DNA from: JACKIP01 sp963710165
Lineage (GTDB): Bacteria > Pseudomonadota > Alphaproteobacteria > Micavibrionales > Micavibrionaceae
Direction: 5' to 3'
Assembly: GCA_963710165.1 (NCBI GenBank)
Contig: CAVPYZ010000001.1
Coordinates: 434,001 to 498,000, forward strand
Length of the DNA: 64,000 nucleotides
Shown here one piece after another: positions 34,946 through 43,587 of this stretch. The notes under the pieces were generated by a model, which worked only from the letters and a program-made list of their open reading frames with translations, searched no databases and had not been told where the DNA came from. Each line of letters begins with the position of its first letter. Within the stretch, counting starts at the first letter, position 1. A program made the position numbers and the translations under genes.

Positions 34946-35410
34946 TTAATTCTCAAGGTTACATGAAATAAAAGCTGTTTCATCTGCACTGTCTAGGCGA
35001 CCATCTACGGTTGTCGCAACATCTAAGCCGCCATTTGCATTCAAACCAATTCCCAGAAATGTTTGAAACCCTGTAATCGTAAGCGTAGGTTTATCAGAAT
35101 AACCTTCAAAAACACCTTTATTATTTAGAGAAGCATTAACCGCATTCCCGTACGCACTTGCCAAGATAGCCGTACCTTCAACAGGAGATAGAGGGAGGTC
35201 AAGTGTTTCATCACCGACTGTTACCATTAATCCGTCTTCTTGTGACGCGATAGAAATCGGTCGTCCAGCAAAATCACCTTCATTCATGGTTAGATTAATC
35301 TGCCCATCACTAACGGAACATTCTCCTATCGCACCTTCGTTATTATCTGTCTGTGCAAAAACAGGTTGCGCAGCAAGTAAGGCTGTAGATAAAAGAAATG
35401 CATTTTTCAT
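34946..35410 (-). CDS. Hypothetical secreted protein
   Basis: The 154-residue precursor has a signal peptide ending PVFAQ and a mature part of short beta-like segments. Two cysteines (GECSVSD and ISCNLEN) near the two ends of the mature chain could form a disulphide. The family is not recognised. It is convergent with uvrD, with only 3 bases between stops. Confidence 0.6.
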   Translation of the reverse strand: MKNAFLLSTALLAAQPVFAQTDNNEGAIGECSVSDGQINLTMNEGDFAGRPISIASQEDGLMVTVGDETLDLPLSPVEGTAILASAYGNAVNASLNNKGVFEGYSDKPTLTITGFQTFLGIGLNANGGLDVATTVDGRLDSADETAFISCNLEN

Positions 35411-35476
35411 GATTACGCCAATATGTAAATAATTATTATCTTGAACATTATCATAAGACGCCCTAGCTTTTCAAGT

Positions 35477-36442
35477 ATGGCTATTCAAAATAAAATTCAG
35501 AAAAATAAAACGGCTATTATATTCGGCGGTACCGGCTTTATTGGTCGGCAGGTTGTCCGTGAACTGGCGGCTTTGGGGTTTCAAATTAAAGTTGCAACAC
35601 GTGTGCCGGAACGCGCTTATTTCTTACGTCCACAGGGGGATGTGGGGCAAATCGTTCCTGTCGCATGTGATTATTCACAAGAAAGCATCTCTAACATAAC
35701 ACAGGGATGCGACGTTGTTGTTAATACAATCGGTATTCTGTTTGAGAAGAGTAAGAACGGCTTCAAACGCGCCCATGTGGACATACCAAAAAAAATCGCA
35801 ACTGCCGCAAATGAACAGGGCGCTGATACGTTTGTTCATATTTCTGCACTTGCTTGCGAGCGTGGCAGTTCAAAATATTCCCAGACAAAACTCGAAGGGG
35901 AGCAAGAGGTCTTAAAAGCATATCCGAAAGCGACTATCTTGCGTCCATCTGTTGTTTTTGGTGAAGATGACGCGTTTTTCAATATGTTTGCAAAAATGTC
36001 AGTCTACCTGCCGTTTTTGCCTTTAATAGGCGGTGGGAAAACGAAGTTTCAGCCTGTTTATGTTGGGGACGTTGCTGATGCAGTGATTAAAGCAATTACA
36101 ACGAATACGTCTAAAGCGCAGATTTATGAGTTATGCGGCCCTGACACCGTCACTTTTAAAGAAATTTACGAAATTTTGATGAAGGAAACCAAGCGAAAAC
36201 GTTTTTTGCTCCCGCTGCCAATACCCGTGGCAAAATTTCAGGCATTTTTTATGCAAGCTCTACCACAGCCGCCTCTTACACCGGATCAAGTCGAGAGTTT
36301 GAAAACCGATAATGTCAAAAACCCCGATTCTTTAGGATTGGAAGATCTCAATATCAACCCGACAGCTATGAAGTTAATCCTTCCGGAATACCTTGAACGG
36401 TATAGACCTGGCGGGCGATTTGCATATCAAAAAACAGCGTGA
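35477..36442 (+). CDS. NAD(P)-binding epimerase-like protein (NDUFA9/complex I-associated family)
   Basis: The extended short-chain dehydrogenase has the IFGGTGFIG nucleotide turn, VVNTIGILFE and YSQTKLEGEQE (family Y/K position) and ILRPSVVFGEDD. This resembles the mitochondrial NDUFA9 subunit, whose bacterial relatives accompany alphaproteobacterial complex I. A catalytic role is doubtful; a structural or quinone-related role is known for NDUFA9. A TTG at 35441 is an alternative start. It lies upstream of a surA-like gene on the same strand. Confidence 0.72.
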   Translation: MAIQNKIQKNKTAIIFGGTGFIGRQVVRELAALGFQIKVATRVPERAYFLRPQGDVGQIVPVACDYSQESISNITQGCDVVVNTIGILFEKSKNGFKRAHVDIPKKIATAANEQGADTFVHISALACERGSSKYSQTKLEGEQEVLKAYPKATILRPSVVFGEDDAFFNMFAKMSVYLPFLPLIGGGKTKFQPVYVGDVADAVIKAITTNTSKAQIYELCGPDTVTFKEIYEILMKETKRKRFLLPLPIPVAKFQAFFMQALPQPPLTPDQVESLKTDNVKNPDSLGLEDLNINPTAMKLILPEYLERYRPGGRFAYQKTA

Positions 36443-36454
36443 TATAGACTAGTT

Positions 36455-37087
36455 ATGTTTAAAAAAATTATTTTATTATTTGTTCTTAATTTAATGATAC
36501 TCCCCGTCTCTGGCGCACTTACGGCTATGGAAATGGGAATTTCCTACGTTGTAAATGACCGTATGATTTCCGATCTGGAAGTGAAAGAACGCATGAAGTT
36601 GATCATGTCATCATCCAACATTCCCGATACGGCTCAAAACCGACAAAGGCTGATGCCGCAAATCCAGGGTATGTTGATTGATGAAGCCATTAAGCTGGAC
36701 GCGGCACATTCAGAAGATATAGACGTCGGACCAGATGAAATAAATGGTGGTATTGCCAGAATTGCAGAACAAAATAACTTTTCCTTCCAACAGTTTTTAG
36801 AGCTTTTAAAAGCGCAAGGCATTCCCAAAAGCACGCTTGAAAATCAGGTGCGTTCGGAGATTGCCTGGGGCAAATATGTTCAAAAAGAACTTCGTCCGAT
36901 GATCAATATTAGTGATTACGATATAAATGCGGAAATTGAGCGTCTAAAAAATAATCCAAAATTCAAAGATAACTTACCCACGCGCGAGCAGGTATTAAGT
37001 AAAATCGGAAATGAGCGTTTAGGGCGATTACAAGCACGTACACTAATGGATTTAAAATCCGGCGCTTTCATTGAGAGCCGTGGATAA
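36455..37087 (+). CDS. SurA N-domain periplasmic chaperone-like protein
   Basis: The 210-residue precursor has a signal peptide, then the SurA_N core: VVNDRMISDLEVKERMKLI, LIDEAIKLDAAHSEDI, EQNNFSFQQFLELLKAQGIPKSTLENQVRSEIAWGKYVQKELRPMI. It stops where the first parvulin domain of SurA would follow, so it is the chaperone part without a PPIase domain. Many bacteria have surA-pdxA-rsmA in a row; here rsmA overlaps it by 17 bases and pdxA is missing. It probably escorts outer-membrane proteins. Confidence 0.72.
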   Translation: MFKKIILLFVLNLMILPVSGALTAMEMGISYVVNDRMISDLEVKERMKLIMSSSNIPDTAQNRQRLMPQIQGMLIDEAIKLDAAHSEDIDVGPDEINGGIARIAEQNNFSFQQFLELLKAQGIPKSTLENQVRSEIAWGKYVQKELRPMINISDYDINAEIERLKNNPKFKDNLPTREQVLSKIGNERLGRLQARTLMDLKSGAFIESRG

Positions 37088-37913
37088 ATACGCCGATCTT
37101 CCTCCCCTGCGCGAGGTTATAAATGACTATGGCTTGAGGGCTGAAAAATCCTTAGGTCAAAATTTTATTCTTGATCAAAACCTGACGGATAAAATTGTTC
37201 GCAGAGTTCCTAATATTTCACAATCTTATGTCATTGAAATAGGTCCGGGACCGGGTGGGCTGACCCGTAGTATTTTACAGTATGACCCGCTTCATTTGAC
37301 TGCCATTGAGTATGATGTAAGGGCTGTAAACGCCTTGCAGCCTTTAATAAAGATAAGTAATGGCGTGTTAGAAGTGCGCCAGAATGATGCGCTCAACATG
37401 GATATGACCCAAGTTGAACCAAGAGCTCCGCGTATTATTATTGCCAATCTACCCTATAATATCGCAACACCGTTGCTGATCGGATGGTTGAAGCAAATAC
37501 ATAAAAATTGCACCTGTTATGATCATATGACACTCATGTTTCAAAAAGAAGTGGCCGAGCGCATTGTGGCGAAACCAAATACCAAAGCCTATGGACGATT
37601 ATCTATCATGGCGCAGTGGCTGTGCGATGTTTCTGTGCTGTTTGAATTACCACCCAGCGCTTTTGTACCGCCGCCAAAAGTTACATCTTCTGTTGTGCAT
37701 TTCAAACCACGACAGCTACCGAATGATACGCCTGATTTCAAAACTGTTGAAAAACTAGTGGGGGCGGCCTTCAATCAACGTCGCAAAATGATACGATCAT
37801 CTCTAAAAGATTATAGATATGCGATTGAAGAAGCAGGCATAGAAGAAACAAAACGCGCAGAAGATTTATCTATCGAAGACTTTTTAACGTTAGCCTCTTT
37901 CGTAAAAACCTGA
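37071..37913 (+). CDS. rsmA: 16S rRNA (adenine(1518)-N(6)/adenine(1519)-N(6))-dimethyltransferase RsmA
   Basis: The 280-residue SAM-dependent enzyme dimethylates two adjacent adenines in the 3' terminal helix of 16S rRNA. SLGQNFILDQNL, IEIGPGPGGLT (SAM site), the catalytic IIANLPYNIATPLL (NLPY) and FQKEVAERIVA are diagnostic. The start is TTG 37071 or GTG 37080; both lie inside the preceding gene. cysQ follows on the other strand after 4 bases. Confidence 0.93.
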   Translation: MRAVDKYADLPPLREVINDYGLRAEKSLGQNFILDQNLTDKIVRRVPNISQSYVIEIGPGPGGLTRSILQYDPLHLTAIEYDVRAVNALQPLIKISNGVLEVRQNDALNMDMTQVEPRAPRIIIANLPYNIATPLLIGWLKQIHKNCTCYDHMTLMFQKEVAERIVAKPNTKAYGRLSIMAQWLCDVSVLFELPPSAFVPPPKVTSSVVHFKPRQLPNDTPDFKTVEKLVGAAFNQRRKMIRSSLKDYRYAIEEAGIEETKRAEDLSIEDFLTLASFVKT

Positions 37914-37917
37914 TGAC

Positions 37918-38736
37918 CTAGTCTATAGGCAGGTCAAATCCGCTAGCAATAAATTCAGGATTAAGCCATTTTTCGTCACGATTATGCCCATAAGTTAAGT
38001 CATGCCCCGTTTCTGCATCTTTGATAAATCCGCCTGCACTATTTAAAATAGCGTGAGCAGCGGCGGTGTCCCACTCGCACGTGGGGCCAAAGCGCGCATA
38101 TAAATCCGCTTTTCCCGAAGCAATCGCACAAATTTTCAAAGAGCTGCCACGTTTAATCAGTTTTTTAACTTTGAATTGCTCCAGATAAATATCAAGTTTA
38201 TCGCGGTAATGACCTGACTTACTTGCCATAACCGTCAATCCGTCTTTCGGCATATCTCTAACGCCCATTGGTTTTTCAATGCCGCTATCCTCACGCCATA
38301 TTTTTGCAGTGCCTTCACCGCATCCGCTATATAAATCACCGGAATAGGGGGCGTAAATAACACCGATAAAGGGAACTCCGTTTTTAACCAGAGCTACATT
38401 CACGCTATACTCACCACCACCGGATATAAACTCACGTGTTCCGTCCAGCGGGTCAACCAACCAGAAATAATCTGATGAGCCAATCGTGTCACAGGTATCA
38501 TCTGCCTTTGACTCCTCACCGATAAACGGCACGTTCGGTAACATCTCATAAAGTTGTTTGCGGATATAATCTTCTGCCTTTTGATCGGCAATGGTAACGG
38601 GTGAACCATCACTTTTGTCATTTAAAATGCTGCTACTATCCTCAAAATAATCAAGCGTGATCTGACCTGCGGCAATCGCAATCTGTTTTAGCCTGTTACA
38701 TAAGGCTTGCGGATGAAGGAGGAGTTTTTCTGACAC
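37918..38736 (-). CDS. cysQ: 3'(2'),5'-bisphosphate nucleotidase CysQ
   Basis: The 272-residue inositol-phosphatase-family enzyme clears phosphoadenosine phosphate, a by-product of sulphate assimilation. The lithium-sensitive metal site is visible as IGEESK (about 76-81), LVDPLDGTREFI (about 93-104) and CEWDTAAAHAIL (about 220). It lies downstream of the TPR gene in the same direction with a 6-base gap. Confidence 0.9.
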   Translation of the reverse strand: MSEKLLLHPQALCNRLKQIAIAAGQITLDYFEDSSSILNDKSDGSPVTIADQKAEDYIRKQLYEMLPNVPFIGEESKADDTCDTIGSSDYFWLVDPLDGTREFISGGGEYSVNVALVKNGVPFIGVIYAPYSGDLYSGCGEGTAKIWREDSGIEKPMGVRDMPKDGLTVMASKSGHYRDKLDIYLEQFKVKKLIKRGSSLKICAIASGKADLYARFGPTCEWDTAAAHAILNSAGGFIKDAETGHDLTYGHNRDEKWLNPEFIASGFDLPID

Positions 38737-38742
38737 GTGCGT

Positions 38743-40506
38743 TTATTCGATCAATTTGGTTTCTGCCGAGAGCGTATTTTTTTCGATCGGCAGTCCGCTA
38801 ACAAGCTTATTTTGCAATCGCGCTGTCATATCCGGCTCATCATCTTTATCTTCAATATGGTTCAAGGCACGTTCCCATTGAAACAACGCTTCGCGTTTAC
38901 GTCCAACTTGCCAGTAAGCATCACCAAGATGTTCGTTAATCGTCGGGTCATAAGGCAGATAGGTAATAGCTTTTTCTAAAGGACCAATCGCTTCTTCAAA
39001 ACGGCCGAGTTTATAATAGGCCCACCCAAGGGAATCTCGAATATGCCCGTCAGTCGGGCGACGTGAAACGGCATTCTCCAGATATTCTAAGGATTTGGAC
39101 AGATTTTCATTTCGCTCTGCCCAGCCATAGGCTAAATAATTCAAAACAAACGGATCATTCGGACGATATTTCAAGGCTTCCTGAAAATCGGCTTCTGCAT
39201 TCTTCCAACGCTTTAAACGCTCATAGGCCATACCGCGCACATAATATAAAAACCAGTACCGGTCTGTGACCTTTCCATCTTTAAAGCTATTGATCGCTTT
39301 ATCGTAATATTTCACCGCGTCTTTATAATTTTCAGCGCGCCTGTTAATGTCACCGACTTGAATAATTAAATCTCTATCCGGCTGTTTGGTATTCAGGGTT
39401 TTTAATCCGTCTATCGCGGACGCATTTTGCCCCAGACTTTCTTCTATTTCCGATATTTTGAGCTGCACTTCCACGGCATAACGGCTCTCCGGGTTGATTT
39501 TCTCATAATGATAAACCGCTTGCTTGAATTGTCCGGTCTCCGAATAAATTTTAGCCAGAAGGATATGTCCGTCTTCTAAATTCGGTGCGATGTTCAATCC
39601 AATATGCGCAAAAATACGCGCGCTATCCGCACTGTTCTGGGCATATAGGATTTTAGCCATATCGATATAGGCATGCCCCGCGCCCTCATTTGCGGTAAAT
39701 TCCCTCATAAAATGCGGGCGGTACGCACTTTGTTTATTCTTGATAAAGTTCAATCTTTTTTGCAAGGCGCCAATATTTTGTTGGTTTAAAAGCGCCGTAT
39801 AGATTTCTTTGGCCTTTTCATCTTCGCCTAAAACCAAAAACGCGTCCCCCAGTTTCAAAGAGGCTGTTTTATTTGTAAGCTCATAAGTCTCTTCTGCAAA
39901 TGTAAGGCTTTCACTTTCTTTATCTAATAAACGTCCGATCAGCGCGGCGTGATAGGTATCAAGCGGTTGTTTCTTTAAATCTGTAATATCAAATTGACCA
40001 AGGGCGGCCTTTGTCCAACTGCGTAGAATACTTGCAGCAAAATTTTCCATGCCGCCATCTTCCATTTCGGCAAGCTGTTGCAGAGACTCCTTATAATTTT
40101 TATTTTTGAATTCTTTTGCGCTAAGGAATAAAATGGCAAGTGCATCTTGCGGCTCGTCCTGAATGACCTCTGCGGCATAATCCGCCGCCATAGATAAATC
40201 GCCTGCTCCCATGGCAACAACCATGCTACGACGTTTCATATCTTCATTTGACGGGTCTTTACGTGCGACGATATCAAAATAGTAATTCGCAGCGTGCCAG
40301 TCTTTATCAATCTGGGCATGACGCGCGGCAAGGTAATATCCCGCAAAGCCGGGGCGCGGACCTAAGTCTTCTAATTTCACAAGATTATTATTCTTGATAA
40401 TAACGGTTTCATTCAAAATCCCTTGTTCTGGGAACGGAATTTCTGAAGCCACGGCGAACCCCGAGAATAGTAGGGAGGATGTTGTGAGGAGGTGGAGTAG
40501 TTTCAT
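38743..40506 (-). CDS. Periplasmic/outer-membrane TPR-repeat protein
   Basis: The protein of about 587 residues has a signal peptide (MKLLHLLTTSSLLFSGFAVASE) and many tetratricopeptide repeats from about 55 to the end, e.g. SRYAVEVQLKISEIEESLG, YFDKAINSFKDGKV and SLGWAYYKLGRFEEAIGPLEKAITYLPYDPT. Such proteins scaffold envelope assemblies. ATG 40506 overlaps the preceding stop as ATGA and has AAAGA upstream; an ATG at 40515 adds three residues. It is cotranscribed with the acetyltransferase upstream and cysQ downstream. Confidence 0.8.
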   Translation of the reverse strand: MKLLHLLTTSSLLFSGFAVASEIPFPEQGILNETVIIKNNNLVKLEDLGPRPGFAGYYLAARHAQIDKDWHAANYYFDIVARKDPSNEDMKRRSMVVAMGAGDLSMAADYAAEVIQDEPQDALAILFLSAKEFKNKNYKESLQQLAEMEDGGMENFAASILRSWTKAALGQFDITDLKKQPLDTYHAALIGRLLDKESESLTFAEETYELTNKTASLKLGDAFLVLGEDEKAKEIYTALLNQQNIGALQKRLNFIKNKQSAYRPHFMREFTANEGAGHAYIDMAKILYAQNSADSARIFAHIGLNIAPNLEDGHILLAKIYSETGQFKQAVYHYEKINPESRYAVEVQLKISEIEESLGQNASAIDGLKTLNTKQPDRDLIIQVGDINRRAENYKDAVKYYDKAINSFKDGKVTDRYWFLYYVRGMAYERLKRWKNAEADFQEALKYRPNDPFVLNYLAYGWAERNENLSKSLEYLENAVSRRPTDGHIRDSLGWAYYKLGRFEEAIGPLEKAITYLPYDPTINEHLGDAYWQVGRKREALFQWERALNHIEDKDDEPDMTARLQNKLVSGLPIEKNTLSAETKLIE

Positions 40507-40949
40507 TCTTTGCATTCCAATATTTTTAACATATAGCTACCGCCAGAGTGATCATATCCTGCGGTTTTAAAACCTGTTCGCTCATAAAGACCAGTTTTAT
40601 TAGGGTAGGTGCCCAGAATAATTGTAATGGTCTGTTTTGCTTTTTTCATAATTTCGTCAAAACAAGTTTCTATTATTTTTTGTGCTATGCCTTGATTTCG
40701 AAAATCTTTGTGAACTGAAACCCAGCTTATTCCCCATGTGTCGACTGTAAATAATTCTTCGCTATATGCGGCTGCTCCGATAATTTTATCATCTATAGTA
40801 GCCACAATGAACGTAGGCTTTCGAAAGTCATTAGAAAAAGCGCATTTAATATATTTGCGGGCAAGATTTCTATTATCCTCACCGTTATTAAAAACCAAAA
40901 AAGTTTCTAACTCTTTCGTTTTTACTTTTTCAAGTGTTCTTATCTCCAA
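40503..40949 (-). CDS. GNAT-family N-acetyltransferase
   Basis: The 148-residue protein has the acetyl-CoA fold: WGISWVSVHKDFRNQGIAQKIIETCF (the RNQGIA turn is motif A) and YERTGFKTAGYDHSGGSYML (motif B end). The substrate is unknown. It overlaps the TPR gene by 4 bases and starts 3 bases after the ETF-QO stop, so it is part of the same strand run. Confidence 0.82.
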   Translation of the reverse strand: MEIRTLEKVKTKELETFLVFNNGEDNRNLARKYIKCAFSNDFRKPTFIVATIDDKIIGAAAYSEELFTVDTWGISWVSVHKDFRNQGIAQKIIETCFDEIMKKAKQTITIILGTYPNKTGLYERTGFKTAGYDHSGGSYMLKILECKE

Positions 40950-40952
40950 AAC

Positions 40953-42587
40953 CTACATACTTCCGTAATTCGGGCCGCCACCACCTTGTGGCACGGTCCA
41001 GTTGATATTTTGCGACGGATCTTTAATGTCGCACGTCTTACAGTGTATACAATTTTGCGCATTTATGACGAATTTTGTTTCCTCACCGTCTTTAACAAAT
41101 TCATAAACAGCTGCGGGGCAATATCGTTGAGATGGTCCTGCATAATCAGGCAAATTAACAGCAACAGGAATATCAGCGTCTTTTAATTTCAGATGAGACG
41201 GCTGATCTTCCTCATGATAAGTATTAGTCAGTTGCACACTGGTCAGTCGATCAAACGTAAATTTCCCATCCGGTTTTGGATACTCAATTTTGGGATAGTC
41301 CGCCGCTTTTCCTGTTTGTGCATGATCGGCATAATTTTTCAGAGTGTAGGGCAACATCCAACCGCCAATTGTTTGAAACGCGGCATGAACCAGACCGAAC
41401 CAAAGCCCTTTTTGAAATCCGGGGCGGATATTTCTGACCTTATGAAGTTCTTTATGAATCCACGATTTTTCAAAACGATCCTGATATTGTTTGAATTCCA
41501 GACCATAGTCGGTTTGAACGTCAAGGCGGGAGGCAAGCGTATCTGCGGCCAGCATACCTGATTTCATGGCCGTATGGTTGCCCTTGATTTTTGGAACATT
41601 CAAAAACCCGGCTGTGTCGCCAATCAACAGACCCCCGGGGAAAGTCAGTTTGGGAAGGGATTGAAGTCCGCCTTCAACCAGCGCACGTGCGCCATAGGAA
41701 ATGCGCTTGCCGCCTTCCAGAATTTTTTTAATATCGGGATGAAGTTTGAAACGCTGCATTTCTTCATAAGGTGAAAGATAAGGGTTTTCGTAGTCCAACG
41801 CAGTTACGTATCCGATTGAAATCATATTATCGCGCCAATGATACAGCCACGACCCGCCATAAGTTCTGGAATCCATCGGCCAGCCAATAGAGTGTAAAAT
41901 TTTACCGGGCGTATGATTTTCTTTTGGAATTTCCCAGACTTCCTTTACACCCAGTGCATATGTCTGCGGATCTGAATCAGCGCGCAGTTTATATTTATCA
42001 ATCAGCGTTTTTGTTAACGACCCGTGGCAGCCCTCCGCAAACACAGTCTGTTTCGCATGCAGCTCAACGCCAGCTTCAAACGCATTTGTTTTTTTACCGT
42101 CTTTATCAATGCCCATATCGCCCGTGGCAACACCAATTACTGCGCCGTCTTCATTATAAAGAACTTCTGCGGCGGCAAAACCGGCGAAAATTTCGATGTC
42201 CAACGCTTCTGCCTGTTCACCTAGCCAACGTCCAAGCTCACTAAGAGAGATAATATAGTTACCATGATTTTTCATTTGCGGAGGTGTGGGCAGACGGAAT
42301 GATTTTTCTTTGGTTAGAAATAAAAAGTGATCGTCTTTGGCCTCAATATCTAAAGGCGCGCCTTTTTCCTTCCAGTCAGGAATCAACTCATCCAGCGCGC
42401 GGGTTTCAAAAACCGCCCCTGATAATAAATGCGCGCCGACTTCCGATCCTTTTTCTAAAATACAGATAGAAAGGTCGGGTTTCAGCTGTTTCAAACGAAT
42501 GGCGCATGACAAACCAGCAGGGCCGGCCCCCACAATAACAACATCATAATGCATGGCTTCACGGTCCGAACGGATAGGGTTATTCAT
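40953..42587 (-). CDS. etfD: Electron-transfer flavoprotein-ubiquinone oxidoreductase
   Basis: The 544-residue enzyme has the FAD-binding VIVGAGPAGLSCAIRL (about 17-32), the GAHLLSGAVFE segment, a quinone/membrane-insertion stretch and the C-terminal [4Fe-4S] block CPAAVYEFV and NCIHCKTCDIKDP. It transfers electrons from flavoproteins of fatty-acid and amino-acid oxidation to ubiquinone. No ETF genes are beside it. Confidence 0.94.
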   Translation of the reverse strand: MNNPIRSDREAMHYDVVIVGAGPAGLSCAIRLKQLKPDLSICILEKGSEVGAHLLSGAVFETRALDELIPDWKEKGAPLDIEAKDDHFLFLTKEKSFRLPTPPQMKNHGNYIISLSELGRWLGEQAEALDIEIFAGFAAAEVLYNEDGAVIGVATGDMGIDKDGKKTNAFEAGVELHAKQTVFAEGCHGSLTKTLIDKYKLRADSDPQTYALGVKEVWEIPKENHTPGKILHSIGWPMDSRTYGGSWLYHWRDNMISIGYVTALDYENPYLSPYEEMQRFKLHPDIKKILEGGKRISYGARALVEGGLQSLPKLTFPGGLLIGDTAGFLNVPKIKGNHTAMKSGMLAADTLASRLDVQTDYGLEFKQYQDRFEKSWIHKELHKVRNIRPGFQKGLWFGLVHAAFQTIGGWMLPYTLKNYADHAQTGKAADYPKIEYPKPDGKFTFDRLTSVQLTNTYHEEDQPSHLKLKDADIPVAVNLPDYAGPSQRYCPAAVYEFVKDGEETKFVINAQNCIHCKTCDIKDPSQNINWTVPQGGGGPNYGSM

Positions 42588-42676
42588 CTGGTGTCTCTTT
42601 TTGTTCTTTGTTTTTCTTTTAATTTACCCTAAAATTCTTAATATCTTAAGAAGTGAATTAGAAAAAAATAGAATAA

Positions 42677-43555
42677 ATGCAAAGTAATGAGCAAGACGCC
42701 TATATCGCAGCCCTGGAATGGCATTTGGAACAGGGTGCAGATGAGCAGATCGCGGAGCAAGCCGTTACTGACCGTTTTCAAAAGCTCAGAGACGTCGTTG
42801 CGACTACGATTTCAAGAAATGAAAACGCGCCGCAGCAATACCAACAACCGGATAGAATAAAGGGCGGGGATCAAGCGGCCGTAACGTTATTTCCCGACGC
42901 AAGTAAAGCAGTTGTGGGATCACCACAATTTAAACAACAAGCCATTGATATCGTCTCGAAAATAAAAACACTTGAAGAGCTTTCACAAGCTATTCAGCAC
43001 TTTGACGGGCTCGATGTTAAGAAAACCGCAACCAATTTTGTGTTTGCAGACGGAAACCCGAATGCAAAGCTTATGCTGATCGGGGAGGCGCCGGGGGCGG
43101 ATGAAGACCGTGCGGGAAAGCCTTTCGTCGGGGTCAGCGGCCAATTACTTGATAAAATTCTGGCTTGTATCGATATAGACAGGGCAGAAAGTGATCCGCA
43201 TAAAAGCATTTATATATCCAACGTTTTAAACTGGCGTCCACCCGGTAACCGTACACCTACACCGCAAGAGATGGAAATATCCCTCCCGTTTATCGAAAAG
43301 CATATTGCATTGATTAATCCGGATTATCTGCTTTTTTGCGGTGGTGTTGCGGCGCAAACGCTGTTGCATACAAAGGAAAGCATCTCACGCCTGCGCGGGA
43401 AAATGCATGATTTTCAACCGCAAACGATATCTGCAGAAAAACCGATAAAAGCGCTGGCAACCTATCATCCTGCCTATTTATTGCGCACGCCCTCACAAAA
43501 AGCGAAAGTGTGGCAAGACATGCTGTTTCTACAAAAGATGCGACGTGATAACTAG
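42677..43555 (+). CDS. Uracil-DNA glycosylase, family 4-like
   Basis: The 292-residue protein has an N-terminal Gln-rich extension and the family 4 core: LMLIGEAPGADEDRAGKPFVGVSGQLL (about 133-159), YISNVLNWRPPGNRTPTPQE and TYHPAYLLRTPSQK. The cysteines that bind [4Fe-4S] in classical family 4 enzymes are absent or replaced: W in NWRPPGNR, no CxxC upstream. It may therefore be cluster-free. It is divergent from etfD. Confidence 0.85.
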   Translation: MQSNEQDAYIAALEWHLEQGADEQIAEQAVTDRFQKLRDVVATTISRNENAPQQYQQPDRIKGGDQAAVTLFPDASKAVVGSPQFKQQAIDIVSKIKTLEELSQAIQHFDGLDVKKTATNFVFADGNPNAKLMLIGEAPGADEDRAGKPFVGVSGQLLDKILACIDIDRAESDPHKSIYISNVLNWRPPGNRTPTPQEMEISLPFIEKHIALINPDYLLFCGGVAAQTLLHTKESISRLRGKMHDFQPQTISAEKPIKALATYHPAYLLRTPSQKAKVWQDMLFLQKMRRDN

Positions 43556-43587
43556 ACAGCTTTTAGAATTTCTCTTATAAACGCTGA

